A stretch of 33,995 nt of DNA from Synergistaceae bacterium. GTDB lineage: Bacteria > Synergistota > Synergistia > Synergistales > Synergistaceae. The DNA lies in assembly GCA_031258255.1 (NCBI GenBank), contig JAIRNC010000021.1, forward strand, positions 1 through 33,995, read 5' to 3'. The position numbers were made by a program, and so were the translations under genes. The notes below the pieces were generated by a model. It ran no database searches. It saw nothing but the letters and a program-made list of their open reading frames with translations, and was not told the DNA's origin. The first letter of the stretch is position 1. Each line of letters opens with the position of its first letter. Below are positions 1-8,817 of the stretch, in pieces.

Positions 1-279
1 CAGAAAAAATTCATCCTTGAGTTTGCGGGCAGGATATTCAGGCTGGACGATCCTGAAATAAGCCAGGAAGTTAAGGAGGAGTACAAAATGCAGACTATAT
101 CGCTTGAGCAGTACGTGGCTGAAATCGACAAAGAGGAAGCCAGGATGGAAGGCATGGAGGAAGGCAAAGCAGAAAAGGCTTTTGAGGTAGCCCGCTCAAT
201 GCTAGCCCGCAGAATGCCTATTAGCGACATCGCTGACATAACCGGTTTGGATGAAGGTTCTATACTTTCACTGAGGTGA
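1..279 (+). CDS. Rpn-family nuclease/putative transposase, C-terminal part only
   Basis: The reading frame is open from base 1, so the gene begins outside the window; 92 residues and the TGA stop are present. The visible part is a charged helical linker rich in Glu, Lys and Gly (the EGMEEGKAEKA stretch), followed by a small helical motif reading ARRMPISDIADITGLDEG. This is the usual tail of Rpn (PD-(D/E)XK) recombination-promoting nucleases, which end in a Glu/Gly/Lys linker and a short HTH-like 'L.....I..ITGLS..EI' segment. The catalytic domain is not in the window, so activity cannot be judged. An internal ATG at 88 is unlikely to be the start because the frame continues upstream with coding character. 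These genes are often multicopy and mobile. Confidence 0.6.
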   Translation, partial: QKKFILEFAGRIFRLDDPEISQEVKEEYKMQTISLEQYVAEIDKEEARMEGMEEGKAEKAFEVARSMLARRMPISDIADITGLDEGSILSLR

Positions 280-304
280 CTGATGGTATAGAATATCTAG
301 GACG

Positions 305-339
305 AAAAAAAGGCGGGCAAGACAATGCCGCCCGCCTTT
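305..339 (-). terminator. intrinsic terminator closing the minus-strand T2SS run
   Basis: A perfect 10-bp stem (309-318 with 330-339, core GGCGGGC/GCCCGCC) has an 11-nt loop. Read on the minus strand it is followed by a run of T residues (complement of 305-311). It lies about 50 bases past the gspF stop and so terminates the secretion run. It also sits 25-60 bases after the plus-strand gene and may stop that transcript less efficiently, since only three T follow on that side. Confidence 0.85.
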
Positions 340-389
340 AGTCGTGTTCGTCTGACTTTCATTAGTAGTTATGAATGCCACAGGTTCCC

Positions 390-1541
390 TTACCTAGCCA
401 GGTCTGACAGGTTGAATATCGGCAGGAGCACCGCCAGCACGACAAAGCCTACCATGGCGCCCATCACTATGATGATGAGCGGCTCCGCCAGCGTCGACCA
501 CTTTTGCATGGAGTTCTGGGCGAACTCCCACGAGTTCTTGGCTATCCTTTCGAGGCAGTCCGGGAGGTTCCCGCCCACCTCGCCTATGCGGACTATCGCG
601 ATTACGTCCTCGGGGAACGTGCCCTGCCTTTCGAGGCTCTGTGAAAAACGGTAGCCCTTCCGCACCTCTTCGGCCAGAAACGGCAAGCGCCCGGCCCTGT
701 CCATCGGCGCGGACATCTCAAGGGCCTGGACGAGGGGCACGCCGGCCTTGATGAGCGTGGCGAGCTGCGAGAAGATCAGGGAGACAGAAAGGTTGTCGCG
801 TATGTCCTTAAACAGCGGCAACGATAGGCTCTTCCCCCGTTTTTTGAAATGCCTGTAGGAGAGGCACGATATCAGGATGACGGGCAAAATGCCTACCTTG
901 ACGGCGGATGAAACCCAAAGGAGCATCCGCGTGACGAGCGGCAGCGTCCCCCCGGCGTCGGTGACGATGCTCGTGAGCTGCGGCACGACGTAAGTGAGCA
1001 GGAAAATGACCACGAACGCCCCCACGGCCATCATGAGCAGAGGGTAGATGAGCGCGGACTGGAGCCTGCGACGGAGCGTTATCTCGCCCTGGAGGAGGGA
1101 CGACGCCTTCTCAAGGACGTCCGGCAGCGACGAAGAGCGCTCGCCCGCCTCAACCATCCCGACGATCGACTGCCTGAACACGCCCGCTGCCCTCATCGAC
1201 TGCGCCAGCGACCTGCCCGATTCCACAGAGGCGGACAGTTCCGAAAAAATCTCCTTCAGCGACTTGTCGCGAGTCTGGCGGTGCAGCAGGCCGAGCACCT
1301 CGGTTATGGATAGCCCGCTGCGGAGAAAGGCAGAGAGCATCGTGCAGAAGAGGTTCTGGCTGTCGAGGCTCAGTTGCTTCGCCCTCTTAGCGCCCGCCTT
1401 TTTTTCATCTGCCTTCACCGAAACGGGGACGAAACCTTCGAGCTGCATGGCCCGCAGCAATTCCTCCTCCGTGGCGGCATCCCTGCGGAGCGTCTTCATG
1501 ACGCCCTTGGCGTCGTAGCCCTTTACCTTGAAAAGGGGCAT
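390..1541 (-). CDS. gspF: Type II secretion system inner-membrane protein GspF
   Basis: This 383-residue polytopic protein is the inner-membrane platform of the T2SS, which couples the ATPase GspE to pseudopilus assembly. The N-terminus (MPLFKVKGYDAKG) is the typical soluble start. Two repeated cytoplasmic GspF domains follow at roughly residues 60-185 and 265-383, each ahead of long hydrophobic helices (about 165-195, 215-235 and 350-375). The length is slightly below the usual 400. The start abuts the gspE stop without a gap, which indicates translational coupling. It is the last gene of the run before a strong terminator. PilC of type IV pili is homologous, but the neighbours C, D, K, L, M and N mark a secretion system. 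Confidence 0.93.
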   Translation of the reverse strand: MPLFKVKGYDAKGVMKTLRRDAATEEELLRAMQLEGFVPVSVKADEKKAGAKRAKQLSLDSQNLFCTMLSAFLRSGLSITEVLGLLHRQTRDKSLKEIFSELSASVESGRSLAQSMRAAGVFRQSIVGMVEAGERSSSLPDVLEKASSLLQGEITLRRRLQSALIYPLLMMAVGAFVVIFLLTYVVPQLTSIVTDAGGTLPLVTRMLLWVSSAVKVGILPVILISCLSYRHFKKRGKSLSLPLFKDIRDNLSVSLIFSQLATLIKAGVPLVQALEMSAPMDRAGRLPFLAEEVRKGYRFSQSLERQGTFPEDVIAIVRIGEVGGNLPDCLERIAKNSWEFAQNSMQKWSTLAEPLIIIVMGAMVGFVVLAVLLPIFNLSDLAR

Positions 1542-3041
1542 CTACGCCTCCCCCACGACGCGGATCATCTCTTCTGGCGTCGTCTCTCCCGACGCGACGT
1601 TCTCCACGCCCAGATCCAGCAGGGTGCGCATACCGTTCTTCTTCGCCATGTTCTTCAGCGCGGCCGTGCTCTCGCCCGACGATATCGCCTCGGCTATCTC
1701 GAACGTGACGTCGAACTGCTCGTAGAGGCCGAACCGCCCCCTGTATCCCGTATCGCCGCAGAAGCCGCATCCCTCGCCCCTGTAGACGCGAGAGAGGCCG
1801 TACTTCTTCATGGCGGCCGGCGCGGGGAACTCCTTGCGGCATTTCGGGCAGACCCTCCGGACGAGCCGCTGGGCGACGACGCCTAAGAGGGAGCCCGCGA
1901 TGAGGTACGGCTCTATGCCCATATCGACGAGGCGTGACACGGCGCTCACCGAGTCGTTCGTGTGGAGCGTGGAGAGGACGAGGTGCCCGGTCAGGGAGGA
2001 CTGGACGCCGATGTGGGCCGTGTCGAAGTCGCGCATCTCCCCTATCATTATAATGTCCGGGTCCTGCCGCAGGATCGAGCGCAGCGCGCTTGCGAACGTG
2101 ACGCCGGCCTTCTCGTTGACCTGCACCTGCCCAATGCCGGGGACGTCGTACTCTATGGGATCCTCGACCGTGATTATGTTGACCTCCGGGCGCGCCAGGG
2201 CCTGGATGATGGCGTACAGCGAGGTGCTCTTCCCAGAGCCGGTGGGGCCGGTCAGCAGGATCATGCCGTGGGGGTTGCGTATGAGAGAGTCCAGCCTCTC
2301 CTTCTCCTTCGGCGCCATGCCGAGATCCTCCAGCGTCAAAAGCCCCCTGGCCTTGTCAAGGATGCGCATGACCATCCGCTCCCCGTGCTGAGTAGGGAGC
2401 GAGCTCACGCGTATGTCGACGGCCCGGTCGCCCAGCGTGATGCCGATCCTGCCGTCCTGGGGGACGAAGCGCTCGGCTATGTCCATCTTGGCCATGACCT
2501 TGACGCGGCTCGTCACCGGCGACTGATGCCCCTTCGTGAGCTCGTACTTGTCGTGGAGCACACCGTCTATCCTGTATCGCACGAGCAGCTTGTCCTCGAA
2601 CGGCTCCAGGTGGATGTCGGTGGACCTCTCGCGTATGGCTTCCAGCAGTATGCCGTTCACCAGCTTTATGACGGGCGCGTCCACCGTGTCGCTCAAGACC
2701 TCCTGGCGCGCGAGCTGGGAGAGGTCATCCACTGACTCTATCGCGTCCAGCGTCTCCGCGCCCACCCTGCTCTTTAGGTCGTATAGGTTCCTGATGACGG
2801 CCGATATCTCGGCCTCCGGGTATATTGCCACCTGGGCTATCTTCCCGGCGCCCATGGCGAGTATTTGGGCGTCCAGCGTCGCCGACGCGCCCGACGCGGC
2901 TACGACCATGCAGGAACCCCGCAGGTCGATGGGGATTATGCCCTTCTCACGGAGCGCGTCGATGCTCACGCCCTTGGGGATTAGCTCCAGCACGTGTTCG
3001 GACGAGGGCAGTTTTTTAGGCGCTGGCGTCATCCCGCTCAT
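1542..3041 (-). CDS. gspE: Type II secretion system ATPase GspE
   Basis: This 499-residue cytoplasmic AAA-type secretion ATPase powers pseudopilus assembly. An N1E-like domain occupies about residues 1-140. It is followed by the Walker A motif GPTGSGKST near 265-273, the Asp-box segment ITVEDPIEYDVPGIGQVQVN, the Walker B stretch DPDIIMIGEMRD near 327-338, and the His-box TGHLVLSTLHTND. Four cysteines in two pairs (CPKC near 396-399 and CGFC near 425-428) form the zinc-binding element seen in GspE and PilB. The motif GEMRDFDTA replaces the more common GEIRDxETA, a conservative change. It overlaps the gspD stop by four bases and touches gspF. A PilB role is the alternative, but the surrounding gsp genes favour GspE. 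Confidence 0.95.
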   Translation of the reverse strand: MSGMTPAPKKLPSSEHVLELIPKGVSIDALREKGIIPIDLRGSCMVVAASGASATLDAQILAMGAGKIAQVAIYPEAEISAVIRNLYDLKSRVGAETLDAIESVDDLSQLARQEVLSDTVDAPVIKLVNGILLEAIRERSTDIHLEPFEDKLLVRYRIDGVLHDKYELTKGHQSPVTSRVKVMAKMDIAERFVPQDGRIGITLGDRAVDIRVSSLPTQHGERMVMRILDKARGLLTLEDLGMAPKEKERLDSLIRNPHGMILLTGPTGSGKSTSLYAIIQALARPEVNIITVEDPIEYDVPGIGQVQVNEKAGVTFASALRSILRQDPDIIMIGEMRDFDTAHIGVQSSLTGHLVLSTLHTNDSVSAVSRLVDMGIEPYLIAGSLLGVVAQRLVRRVCPKCRKEFPAPAAMKKYGLSRVYRGEGCGFCGDTGYRGRFGLYEQFDVTFEIAEAISSGESTAALKNMAKKNGMRTLLDLGVENVASGETTPEEMIRVVGEA

Positions 3042-5110
3042 CGACCCTCTGATTGCTGGCCGTCCGGCTGACTGGCGTCGGCTTCCGGGCCGTCCTGAGC
3101 CCTGGGCGGGAAAATATCCCCGCTGGACAGCCGCATGGACCCTTGGCTCACGCCCTCCTGCTTGTTCGACTTCTGGAACTCCTCGTAATTTTTTATGAGC
3201 GTCTTAAGCTCGCCCTCGCTCAACGCGGGCTGCCCGACCGTCACGTCGAACGTGGCTTCCGACGCCTGTCTTGGCGTCTCGATGATGCTCGGCGTGAGGA
3301 AGACCATGAGATCGACCTTCTCGCGCTCCCTCGTGGACGACGTGAACAGGTTTCCGACCAGCGGGATATAGGAGATTCCCGGCACCCTGTTTTTGAGGGT
3401 CCTCTCGACCTCCCTGATCAGCCCTCCCAGGATTATCGTGTCGTTGTTCCCCACCTGCACGTTCGTCTGGATGAGCCGCTTCGACGTGGTGGGGGTCTGC
3501 TGGCCCGTGGTCGAGACCAGCTCCTCGATGGTCTGCTCTATGTCGAGCGCCACGAGGTTGCCGCTGCGGATGTGCGGGGTTACCTTCAGGATGAGCCCCG
3601 TGTCCTTGTACTCGTAGCTGCTCTGCACGGCGGATGGGTTGCTCAAGTCCGACGTCGAACCCCTGAGCTGCGGGATGACCTGCCCCACCTGGAGGACGCT
3701 CGGGAGGTTGTCCGTGCACATGAGCCTCGGCATCGAGAGGATGTTTATGGCGTTGAACGTGTTGAGCATCCTTATGTACGCGTAGACGAGCCCCATGCCC
3801 TGCGTGCTGCTCGTCGTGACGAGGTTGCCGTGGGCGTCGTAGTACGTGTCCTCCTTTTTGGTCATCTCCCTGAACCACTGGAGGAACTCCGCCGGGACGC
3901 TCTGAGAGCCGAACTGTGCGTTGCCGCCCACCAGCAGGTTGTCAGCCGCGTTCCCGCCCCATGCCGACCAGTCGATCCCGGCGTTGTTGAGCTTGGAGAG
4001 GTTGACCTCAGCGATGAGCCCCCGCAGCAGAACCTGCTTGGGCTGCGTGTCCAGCTCCTCTATTACCCCCCGTATGGCCGAGTACTGCTCCTGGGTGGCC
4101 GTCAGGATTATGCTGTTAGTGGGCAGGTCCGGCACCACCGTGGAGGGGAACGTCCCCTGCTGATCCGGCTGGAGGCGCGCCGCTACCGAGAGGACCTGGC
4201 TCAGTTGCTCCGAGACGGTCTTGGCGTCCGCGTTCTGGAGCTTGTAGACGTGGAAGTTGCCCACGGTGGCCGGGATGTCCAACTCCGCCAATATCCTCTC
4301 GGCCTCTCGGATGGACTGCCTGGAGCCGACCAGGATGACCTGGCTGCTGCGCTCGTCCCCTATCGCGAACAGCCCCGCGAGCTTTGAAGCCACGTCCTTG
4401 CCGATGGCGTTAAGGTGCCCCTCCACGAGCTTCGCGGACGTGTACTGGAGCGGGATCGTCTTTATCGCCCGGACGCCGTCCGGGACGTCGAGGGCCCTTA
4501 TGATGCTGGCCGCCCGGTTCAAGAGCACGGCCTTGCCCGTGAGCAGGACGCCGGAGCCGGTAGCCAATGGGACGAGGTTTACCCCAGGCGTGCCTAACCT
4601 GACTGGTTCTATGACGTAGCCCGCCTTCACGTAGTCAAGGGGCACTATCTGTATGACGATCTGCTCGCTGGGCGTGACGCTCTGAGGCCCCTTTACGACT
4701 TCGTTCCTGGTGGATGGGCCGGAGCTTATCGGCATCACCTTCGAATAGCCGCCCATGCCCTGGAGGGACAGCCCGTTCATCTCAAGTATGGAGAGCATCA
4801 CCTGCCGCGCCTCGCTGATGGAAACCGTCTTCGGTGAGACCACGGAGACGGCGCCCTTCACGCCTGGGTTCACGACGATGTTCTCGCCCAGCAGCTCCGA
4901 CATGAAGCGTATGAACTGGATGATCTCAAGATCCTTGAAGTTGAACTGCACCCTCCCCGAGGCCCGCATAGCCTGTGCCGCCGCTATGAGGTTCTGCTCG
5001 CTCTCACCGTTCCCGCCGTCCGTCTCGGCGGCGCGGGCCGGCGTCACGAAGACGGCGGCGGCGAGCGCGAGCGCCAGGAGAAAATATGATAAGGCCCCTT
5101 TTCTTGTCAT
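3038..5110 (-). CDS. gspD: Type II secretion system secretin GspD
   Basis: This 690-residue outer-membrane secretin forms the exit channel. An N-terminal signal peptide (basic MTRKG, hydrophobic core, cleavage near ARA-AE at about residues 27-28) is followed by N0 (about 50-115), two to three N1-N3 ring domains rich in the pattern 'VI.L..AD...V...L' (about 150-340), and the secretin core (about 345-630), which ends with the conserved VPGISYIPLVGNLF and a DLMVFLTPSII strand. The C-terminus is a polar tail, where a pilotin-binding segment would lie; no pilotin gene is visible. The ATG is well placed behind GAGGAG (nine bases). An outer-membrane secretin implies a diderm cell. Confidence 0.95.
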   Translation of the reverse strand: MTRKGALSYFLLALALAAAVFVTPARAAETDGGNGESEQNLIAAAQAMRASGRVQFNFKDLEIIQFIRFMSELLGENIVVNPGVKGAVSVVSPKTVSISEARQVMLSILEMNGLSLQGMGGYSKVMPISSGPSTRNEVVKGPQSVTPSEQIVIQIVPLDYVKAGYVIEPVRLGTPGVNLVPLATGSGVLLTGKAVLLNRAASIIRALDVPDGVRAIKTIPLQYTSAKLVEGHLNAIGKDVASKLAGLFAIGDERSSQVILVGSRQSIREAERILAELDIPATVGNFHVYKLQNADAKTVSEQLSQVLSVAARLQPDQQGTFPSTVVPDLPTNSIILTATQEQYSAIRGVIEELDTQPKQVLLRGLIAEVNLSKLNNAGIDWSAWGGNAADNLLVGGNAQFGSQSVPAEFLQWFREMTKKEDTYYDAHGNLVTTSSTQGMGLVYAYIRMLNTFNAINILSMPRLMCTDNLPSVLQVGQVIPQLRGSTSDLSNPSAVQSSYEYKDTGLILKVTPHIRSGNLVALDIEQTIEELVSTTGQQTPTTSKRLIQTNVQVGNNDTIILGGLIREVERTLKNRVPGISYIPLVGNLFTSSTREREKVDLMVFLTPSIIETPRQASEATFDVTVGQPALSEGELKTLIKNYEEFQKSNKQEGVSQGSMRLSSGDIFPPRAQDGPEADASQPDGQQSEGR

Positions 5111-5151
5111 TTATTCCACTCCTCTATGAAAAATTATAGGTTCCACGGCGA

Positions 5152-5604
5152 TTATTGGCCAGAGCGACTGTCACCGGAAGCAGTGAGGTCGCCGGACGCG
5201 GCGGCGAGTTCGGAAAAGGGCAAGAACAGCCTTATGGACTCGTCCCCCTTCTTGAGCTCCATCTCCCTCCACCTGTACTCCCTCTCCACCAGCTTCTCGA
5301 TGTCCACAGACACCGACTGCTCGCTGAACAGCTTCAGCCCCTCCAGGACGAGGGCGCTGTCTAAAAGCTCGTTCATGCTCCTCTCCTCGACCTCCCAGGA
5401 CACGTCGCCGCTCACCCCGAAATCGTTCGTCGGGTCGACGGCGAGCTCAACCATATACCTGTTCGCCTCATCGAGCAGATCCTCCTTCACCCGCACCTGC
5501 GCCAGCCCGCGCTCGGAGAGCATGACGAGCTTGAGCGAGGCGGTGACCACCAGGCCCAGCACCAGGACCGCTATCAAAGCCTCTACCAGCGTGAACCCCC
5601 TCAT
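5152..5604 (-). CDS. Minor pseudopilin, GspI-like
   Basis: This 150-residue type IV pilin-like protein has a three-residue leader and the class III cleavage motif MRG-FTLVEALIAVLVLG, with the conserved Glu at position +5 of the mature protein. A hydrophobic helix is followed by a charged C-terminal domain. I chose the ATG at 5604, not the upstream in-frame start at 5664: it places the leader at the normal three residues and lies one base after the gspC stop. The position between C and D and the FTLVEALIAVLVLG helix fit a minor pseudopilin (GspI or GspH); the C-terminal domain is too divergent for me to separate these two. Confidence 0.75.
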   Translation of the reverse strand: MRGFTLVEALIAVLVLGLVVTASLKLVMLSERGLAQVRVKEDLLDEANRYMVELAVDPTNDFGVSGDVSWEVEERSMNELLDSALVLEGLKLFSEQSVSVDIEKLVEREYRWREMELKKGDESIRLFLPFSELAAASGDLTASGDSRSGQ

Positions 5605-5605
5605 G

Positions 5606-6574
5606 CTATCGCACGGAATAGCGGAGCATCCCGCTTTCCTGCCCCCGTGACATCTGCAGGTCAAATCTGTTGCCCTGCAAGAGCGACTTCATCACGTTCA
5701 GCATGTCCGTGCCGTTGTTGATGGGGATGCCGTTTATGCCCGTGAGGAGGTCGCCCTGCTTTATGCCGAGCTGCGCCAGCAGGTTGTCCGAGCGCACACG
5801 CTGTACCCTCATCCCCTCTGGTTCCGGGACGAGCCTGATGGTCCTCAGTATTTCCATTGGGTTCGCTATGATGTCGTCCAGGAGCTCGCGCGTCAGCGTC
5901 CCCTCGTTGCCGTTGAACTCAGCAGCGGCGATCGACGCGCCCGCAGCCGGCTCGCTCGCCCTGGGCGGGGGCTGTGGCGTTGGCGGCGTCGGGGAGGAGG
6001 CGCCCCTGGGGCCGGAGAGGTTCAAGAAGAGCGGGAAGCTCTCGCCATCCCTCGTGAAGATGACGTCCCCTCTGGCGACGCTCTCCAGCACGTATCCGTT
6101 GAACTCCTGCGTCCTGAGCACGAGCGACGTGGCGCCGTCGACGTTGATCCACGCGCCGACCCTGGGGAGCGTGCCCACCAGCGAGAACGAGTCTATGGGC
6201 TTTGCCTCCGCGACCTCCTCCTTGTCTGCCGAGAGTGGCGTCACGTCGGCTACGCCAAACGCGGCGAACTTGATCTCAGCGTCTTGCCGCATGGCCTCCC
6301 CGGAGACGAAGGGGCTGGGCGGCCTGCGGGACAGCGCCCCGGCCAGGGCTATCTGCTCGCCCGTCGCCCTCGAGGCTATCACCCCGGACAGGGCGGAGCA
6401 GAACACATAGGCTGTCACCAGCCCGATTAGGATGAAGCACGTATACGACGAGAAAGCAAAACGCGCTATGAGGCCCACGACAGGGCGCTTGCGGCCTCCC
6501 TGCGAAATCATGGAGTCTCGGTGCCTCTGGAGGAAATCCTTCAATTTCGCCGCGGCGTCAATTCGATATCGCAT
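5606..6574 (-). CDS. gspC: Type II secretion system protein GspC (HR and PDZ domains)
   Basis: This 322-residue inner-membrane protein links the platform to the secretin. A cytoplasmic N-terminus is followed by a membrane helix (about residues 42-64). The periplasmic homology region (PIDSFSLVGTLPRVGAWIN and the following beta strands, about 130-200) normally binds GspD N0. A Pro-rich linker (PTPPTPQPPPRA) leads to a C-terminal PDZ-like domain (about 245-322) with QLGIKQGDLLTGINGIPINN. The ATG follows GGAGGG by about eight bases and overlaps the preceding gspN-like gene by 17 bases. The domain order is canonical. Confidence 0.9.
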   Translation of the reverse strand: MRYRIDAAAKLKDFLQRHRDSMISQGGRKRPVVGLIARFAFSSYTCFILIGLVTAYVFCSALSGVIASRATGEQIALAGALSRRPPSPFVSGEAMRQDAEIKFAAFGVADVTPLSADKEEVAEAKPIDSFSLVGTLPRVGAWINVDGATSLVLRTQEFNGYVLESVARGDVIFTRDGESFPLFLNLSGPRGASSPTPPTPQPPPRASEPAAGASIAAAEFNGNEGTLTRELLDDIIANPMEILRTIRLVPEPEGMRVQRVRSDNLLAQLGIKQGDLLTGINGIPINNGTDMLNVMKSLLQGNRFDLQMSRGQESGMLRYSVR

Positions 6575-7199
6575 TCTCTTTGACCCTCCACTCGCCAGGG
6601 CCGGCTGATTCCAGATATCTGCCGGCGTACTGCGACCCGACGCCCTTCAACATGACGTCGATGTTTTCCGGCACCTTTATCAGCAAGCTGTTCTCGGTGA
6701 ACGCCCGTTTTCCAGCGTCGTAGCCGAGATCCCCTGTCACCTGCAGGTCGCCGCCGACAGACGCGCCCGTGACTTTGACGCCCTTCCCTGAAAGGGAGAG
6801 CCAGAGCCTCCCGCCGTCGTGGCTGAATATATCCTCCAAGACGTTTTCCATCACGCAAAGCGACGTAGCGCCGCCCGAGAACTCCACGTAGCAGACGGGA
6901 GCGCCGGAGAGGGCGCTTGACAGCGGCAGAAACCTGACCTTGACATCCTTGAGGGTCGTCTTCAGGAGCTTGCCCTCGATGTCAAGGCTCCTTATCCTGT
7001 ACTCGGGAAATATCACCCCGCTGGGCTCAAAGCCGCTATAGGAGACGTACCACCCTTTTTCAGCGGCGGCCAGCCTAGCCTTGCCCCAGGCGTAACGCCC
7101 GCCCTCCTCCCAGGGCGCGAAAAACCACGCGCCCACGAGGAAGGCCGCGACGGTGAGGAGGGCTGAGAGCATGACCCTTAAAATCTTCATCGCGCTCAC
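6558..7199 (-). CDS. Type II secretion system GspN-like protein
   Basis: This 213-residue protein has one N-terminal membrane helix (about residues 8-28) followed by a beta-rich periplasmic domain with the pattern 'F..SG.IFPEYRI.....EG' near 58-75, typical of the GspN family, an accessory T2SS component. It starts with GTG overlapping the preceding stop (GTGA); an ATG three codons further in (7190) is an alternative. It sits between the M-like gene and gspC, an order seen in T2SS clusters of deeper-branching diderms. Function within the family is poorly defined; possible roles are stabilising the inner-membrane platform or periplasmic contact. Confidence 0.7.
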   Translation of the reverse strand: MSAMKILRVMLSALLTVAAFLVGAWFFAPWEEGGRYAWGKARLAAAEKGWYVSYSGFEPSGVIFPEYRIRSLDIEGKLLKTTLKDVKVRFLPLSSALSGAPVCYVEFSGGATSLCVMENVLEDIFSHDGGRLWLSLSGKGVKVTGASVGGDLQVTGDLGYDAGKRAFTENSLLIKVPENIDVMLKGVGSQYAGRYLESAGPGEWRVKENAISN

Positions 7200-7663
7200 T
7201 CCAACAGGAAGCTCGCGTTGAGTACCAGCCCTTCCTTGGTGGAGAGCGTCTTCACCTCGGCCGTCCTCACGCGGAGCCCCTTTTTTTCGATGGCGTCAAG
7301 GAAATCGCCCATCTCCTTGCCGTAAAGGCGATCCAACTGTAGCTGCACCCCTGACGCGTTTGCCTGGAGCTGCGACATCCTGCCCCTCAATTCGAGCGCC
7401 TCCGCCACATCGGAGACCGCCGCCAGCGAATCCGCCCCGGACTGGGGCGCCGGCGCCTGCTGCGCGTCCGGGTATGACCTGTAGACCATCGCGGCGTTTA
7501 TCACCTGGTCGGCGCTGCTCAGGTTGAGCGTTATTTCGTCCTCCATCGCGCTCACCCGCAAGAAGAGCGCGATGAGGGCAACCCAGAGGACGAGCGCGAC
7601 CAAAAAGAGGCGGAACACCCTCCTTGCCTCAGGCATCTCCCTTATCTCGTCGATGGAGACCAT
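7196..7663 (-). CDS. Type II secretion system GspM-like protein
   Basis: This 155-residue bitopic inner-membrane protein has a short cytoplasmic N-terminus, a single hydrophobic helix at about residues 18-36, a periplasmic coiled-coil-like segment (QLQANASGVQLQLDRLYG) and a small alpha/beta domain ending LNASFLLE. This is the GspM (PilO-like) topology. The start chosen is the ATG in the TGATG overlap with gspL; a GTG one codon earlier is also possible. Primary sequence similarity within this family is low, so the call rests on topology, size and position after gspL. Confidence 0.65.
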   Translation of the reverse strand: MVSIDEIREMPEARRVFRLFLVALVLWVALIALFLRVSAMEDEITLNLSSADQVINAAMVYRSYPDAQQAPAPQSGADSLAAVSDVAEALELRGRMSQLQANASGVQLQLDRLYGKEMGDFLDAIEKKGLRVRTAEVKTLSTKEGLVLNASFLLE

Positions 7664-8808
7664 CACTTGCCACCTCTCGATATCGTCAGGTTGAACCGCA
7701 GATAGCCTCCCGGTATCTGCTGGATGTTGTCGCGGGCAGGGACGAAGCCCTCGTCCTCCAAGAACGAGCGCAGACGCTGGATGGACTCGTTGCTCTTGGC
7801 CTTGCCCGTCAAGTCGGTGTTGTCAGCCCCGTATCTCAGTATCTCTATCGAGATGTCGTCCGATGCGCTGAAGTTCTCCCAGGCGGAGGATATGCCCCTC
7901 ATCACGCCGTTAAAGGAGACGTCAGATTCAGGGCCCCCAACGGCCCGGAGCTTCGCGACGGCCGAGCTGAGGGGCGACCCGGCGCTCGCCTCGCCGAACG
8001 CCGCGGCGTAGGCGGCGGCGGATGACGCCCTTCCAGCGGCCAAAACCCTCGAGTCGTGCAGATAAACGCCCAGCGTCAGCAGCAAAAGGACGGCGGCGCT
8101 CGCTACGGCGGCACGCCCAGCCACTGTGAGGGAAGCCACTAGCTTCTCCCGGCGTTCCAGGAGGTTCGTCCCCCTGTTGGAGAGATCCAGGAGGCCGTAG
8201 GCCGGACACCCTGCGATAGAAGCCCCCCCCATCCTCTGCACGTCAAGACGAGAGAGGGCCTTCGCGTCAGCCACGAATACGTTCTGTGCGTCGCGCCCGC
8301 AGGAGGCGACATAAGCCAGCGCCTCCCCCTTCTCGGCCTGTACGTCGCTGTCCTGGGCGCTCGCCGTCTTATAGTACGCCGGCGCCCATCCGTCCAGCCA
8401 GACGGTGGTGATAAAATCGCCGTCCGCCCAGACGATCACCCCGTTGCCGCCGACCTCTGCCGCCGCCACGAGGGGGGCCGGCCACACGGTGTAATTCCCG
8501 TAGCGCCCGCTCTCCCCTATCTCCTCGGTTTCGCCGCCGAAGAGGGTGAACACGCAGCCGCTCGACAGCTTTCTCTCGCTCTTCACGAAAAAGGGCACGA
8601 GCGACACGCCGCCGGACCCCTCGCCCAAAAGCGGCCTGAACTGTATCATGAGCGCGTCCCTGACCCTGGATATGCCGGAAAACGGGAAGGTGAACGCGTG
8701 CGCGGTCATATTCCTGAACGGGTAAAGCAGGACGGCGTTCTCCGGCTGCGCCAGCGCTTCGTGGCTGTCGTCAAAAAGGACAAATTTGTGCGACTGGTTA
8801 TTTTTCAT
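7663..8808 (-). CDS. Type II secretion system GspL-like protein
   Basis: This 381-residue protein has a large cytoplasmic N-terminal half that resembles an actin-like fold in layout, one membrane helix around residues 228-248, and a periplasmic ferredoxin-like domain at the C-terminus (about 290-381, beginning near SDVSFNGVMRGISSAWENF). GspL recruits GspE through the cytoplasmic part and pairs with GspM in the periplasm. It starts nine bases after the gspK stop, with no strong ribosome site, and shares bases with the next start. Cytoplasmic-domain conservation is weak, so exact contacts cannot be read from the sequence. Confidence 0.7.
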   Translation of the reverse strand: MKNNQSHKFVLFDDSHEALAQPENAVLLYPFRNMTAHAFTFPFSGISRVRDALMIQFRPLLGEGSGGVSLVPFFVKSERKLSSGCVFTLFGGETEEIGESGRYGNYTVWPAPLVAAAEVGGNGVIVWADGDFITTVWLDGWAPAYYKTASAQDSDVQAEKGEALAYVASCGRDAQNVFVADAKALSRLDVQRMGGASIAGCPAYGLLDLSNRGTNLLERREKLVASLTVAGRAAVASAAVLLLLTLGVYLHDSRVLAAGRASSAAAYAAAFGEASAGSPLSSAVAKLRAVGGPESDVSFNGVMRGISSAWENFSASDDISIEILRYGADNTDLTGKAKSNESIQRLRSFLEDEGFVPARDNIQQIPGGYLRFNLTISRGGK

Positions 8809-8817
8809 CCCGAATAT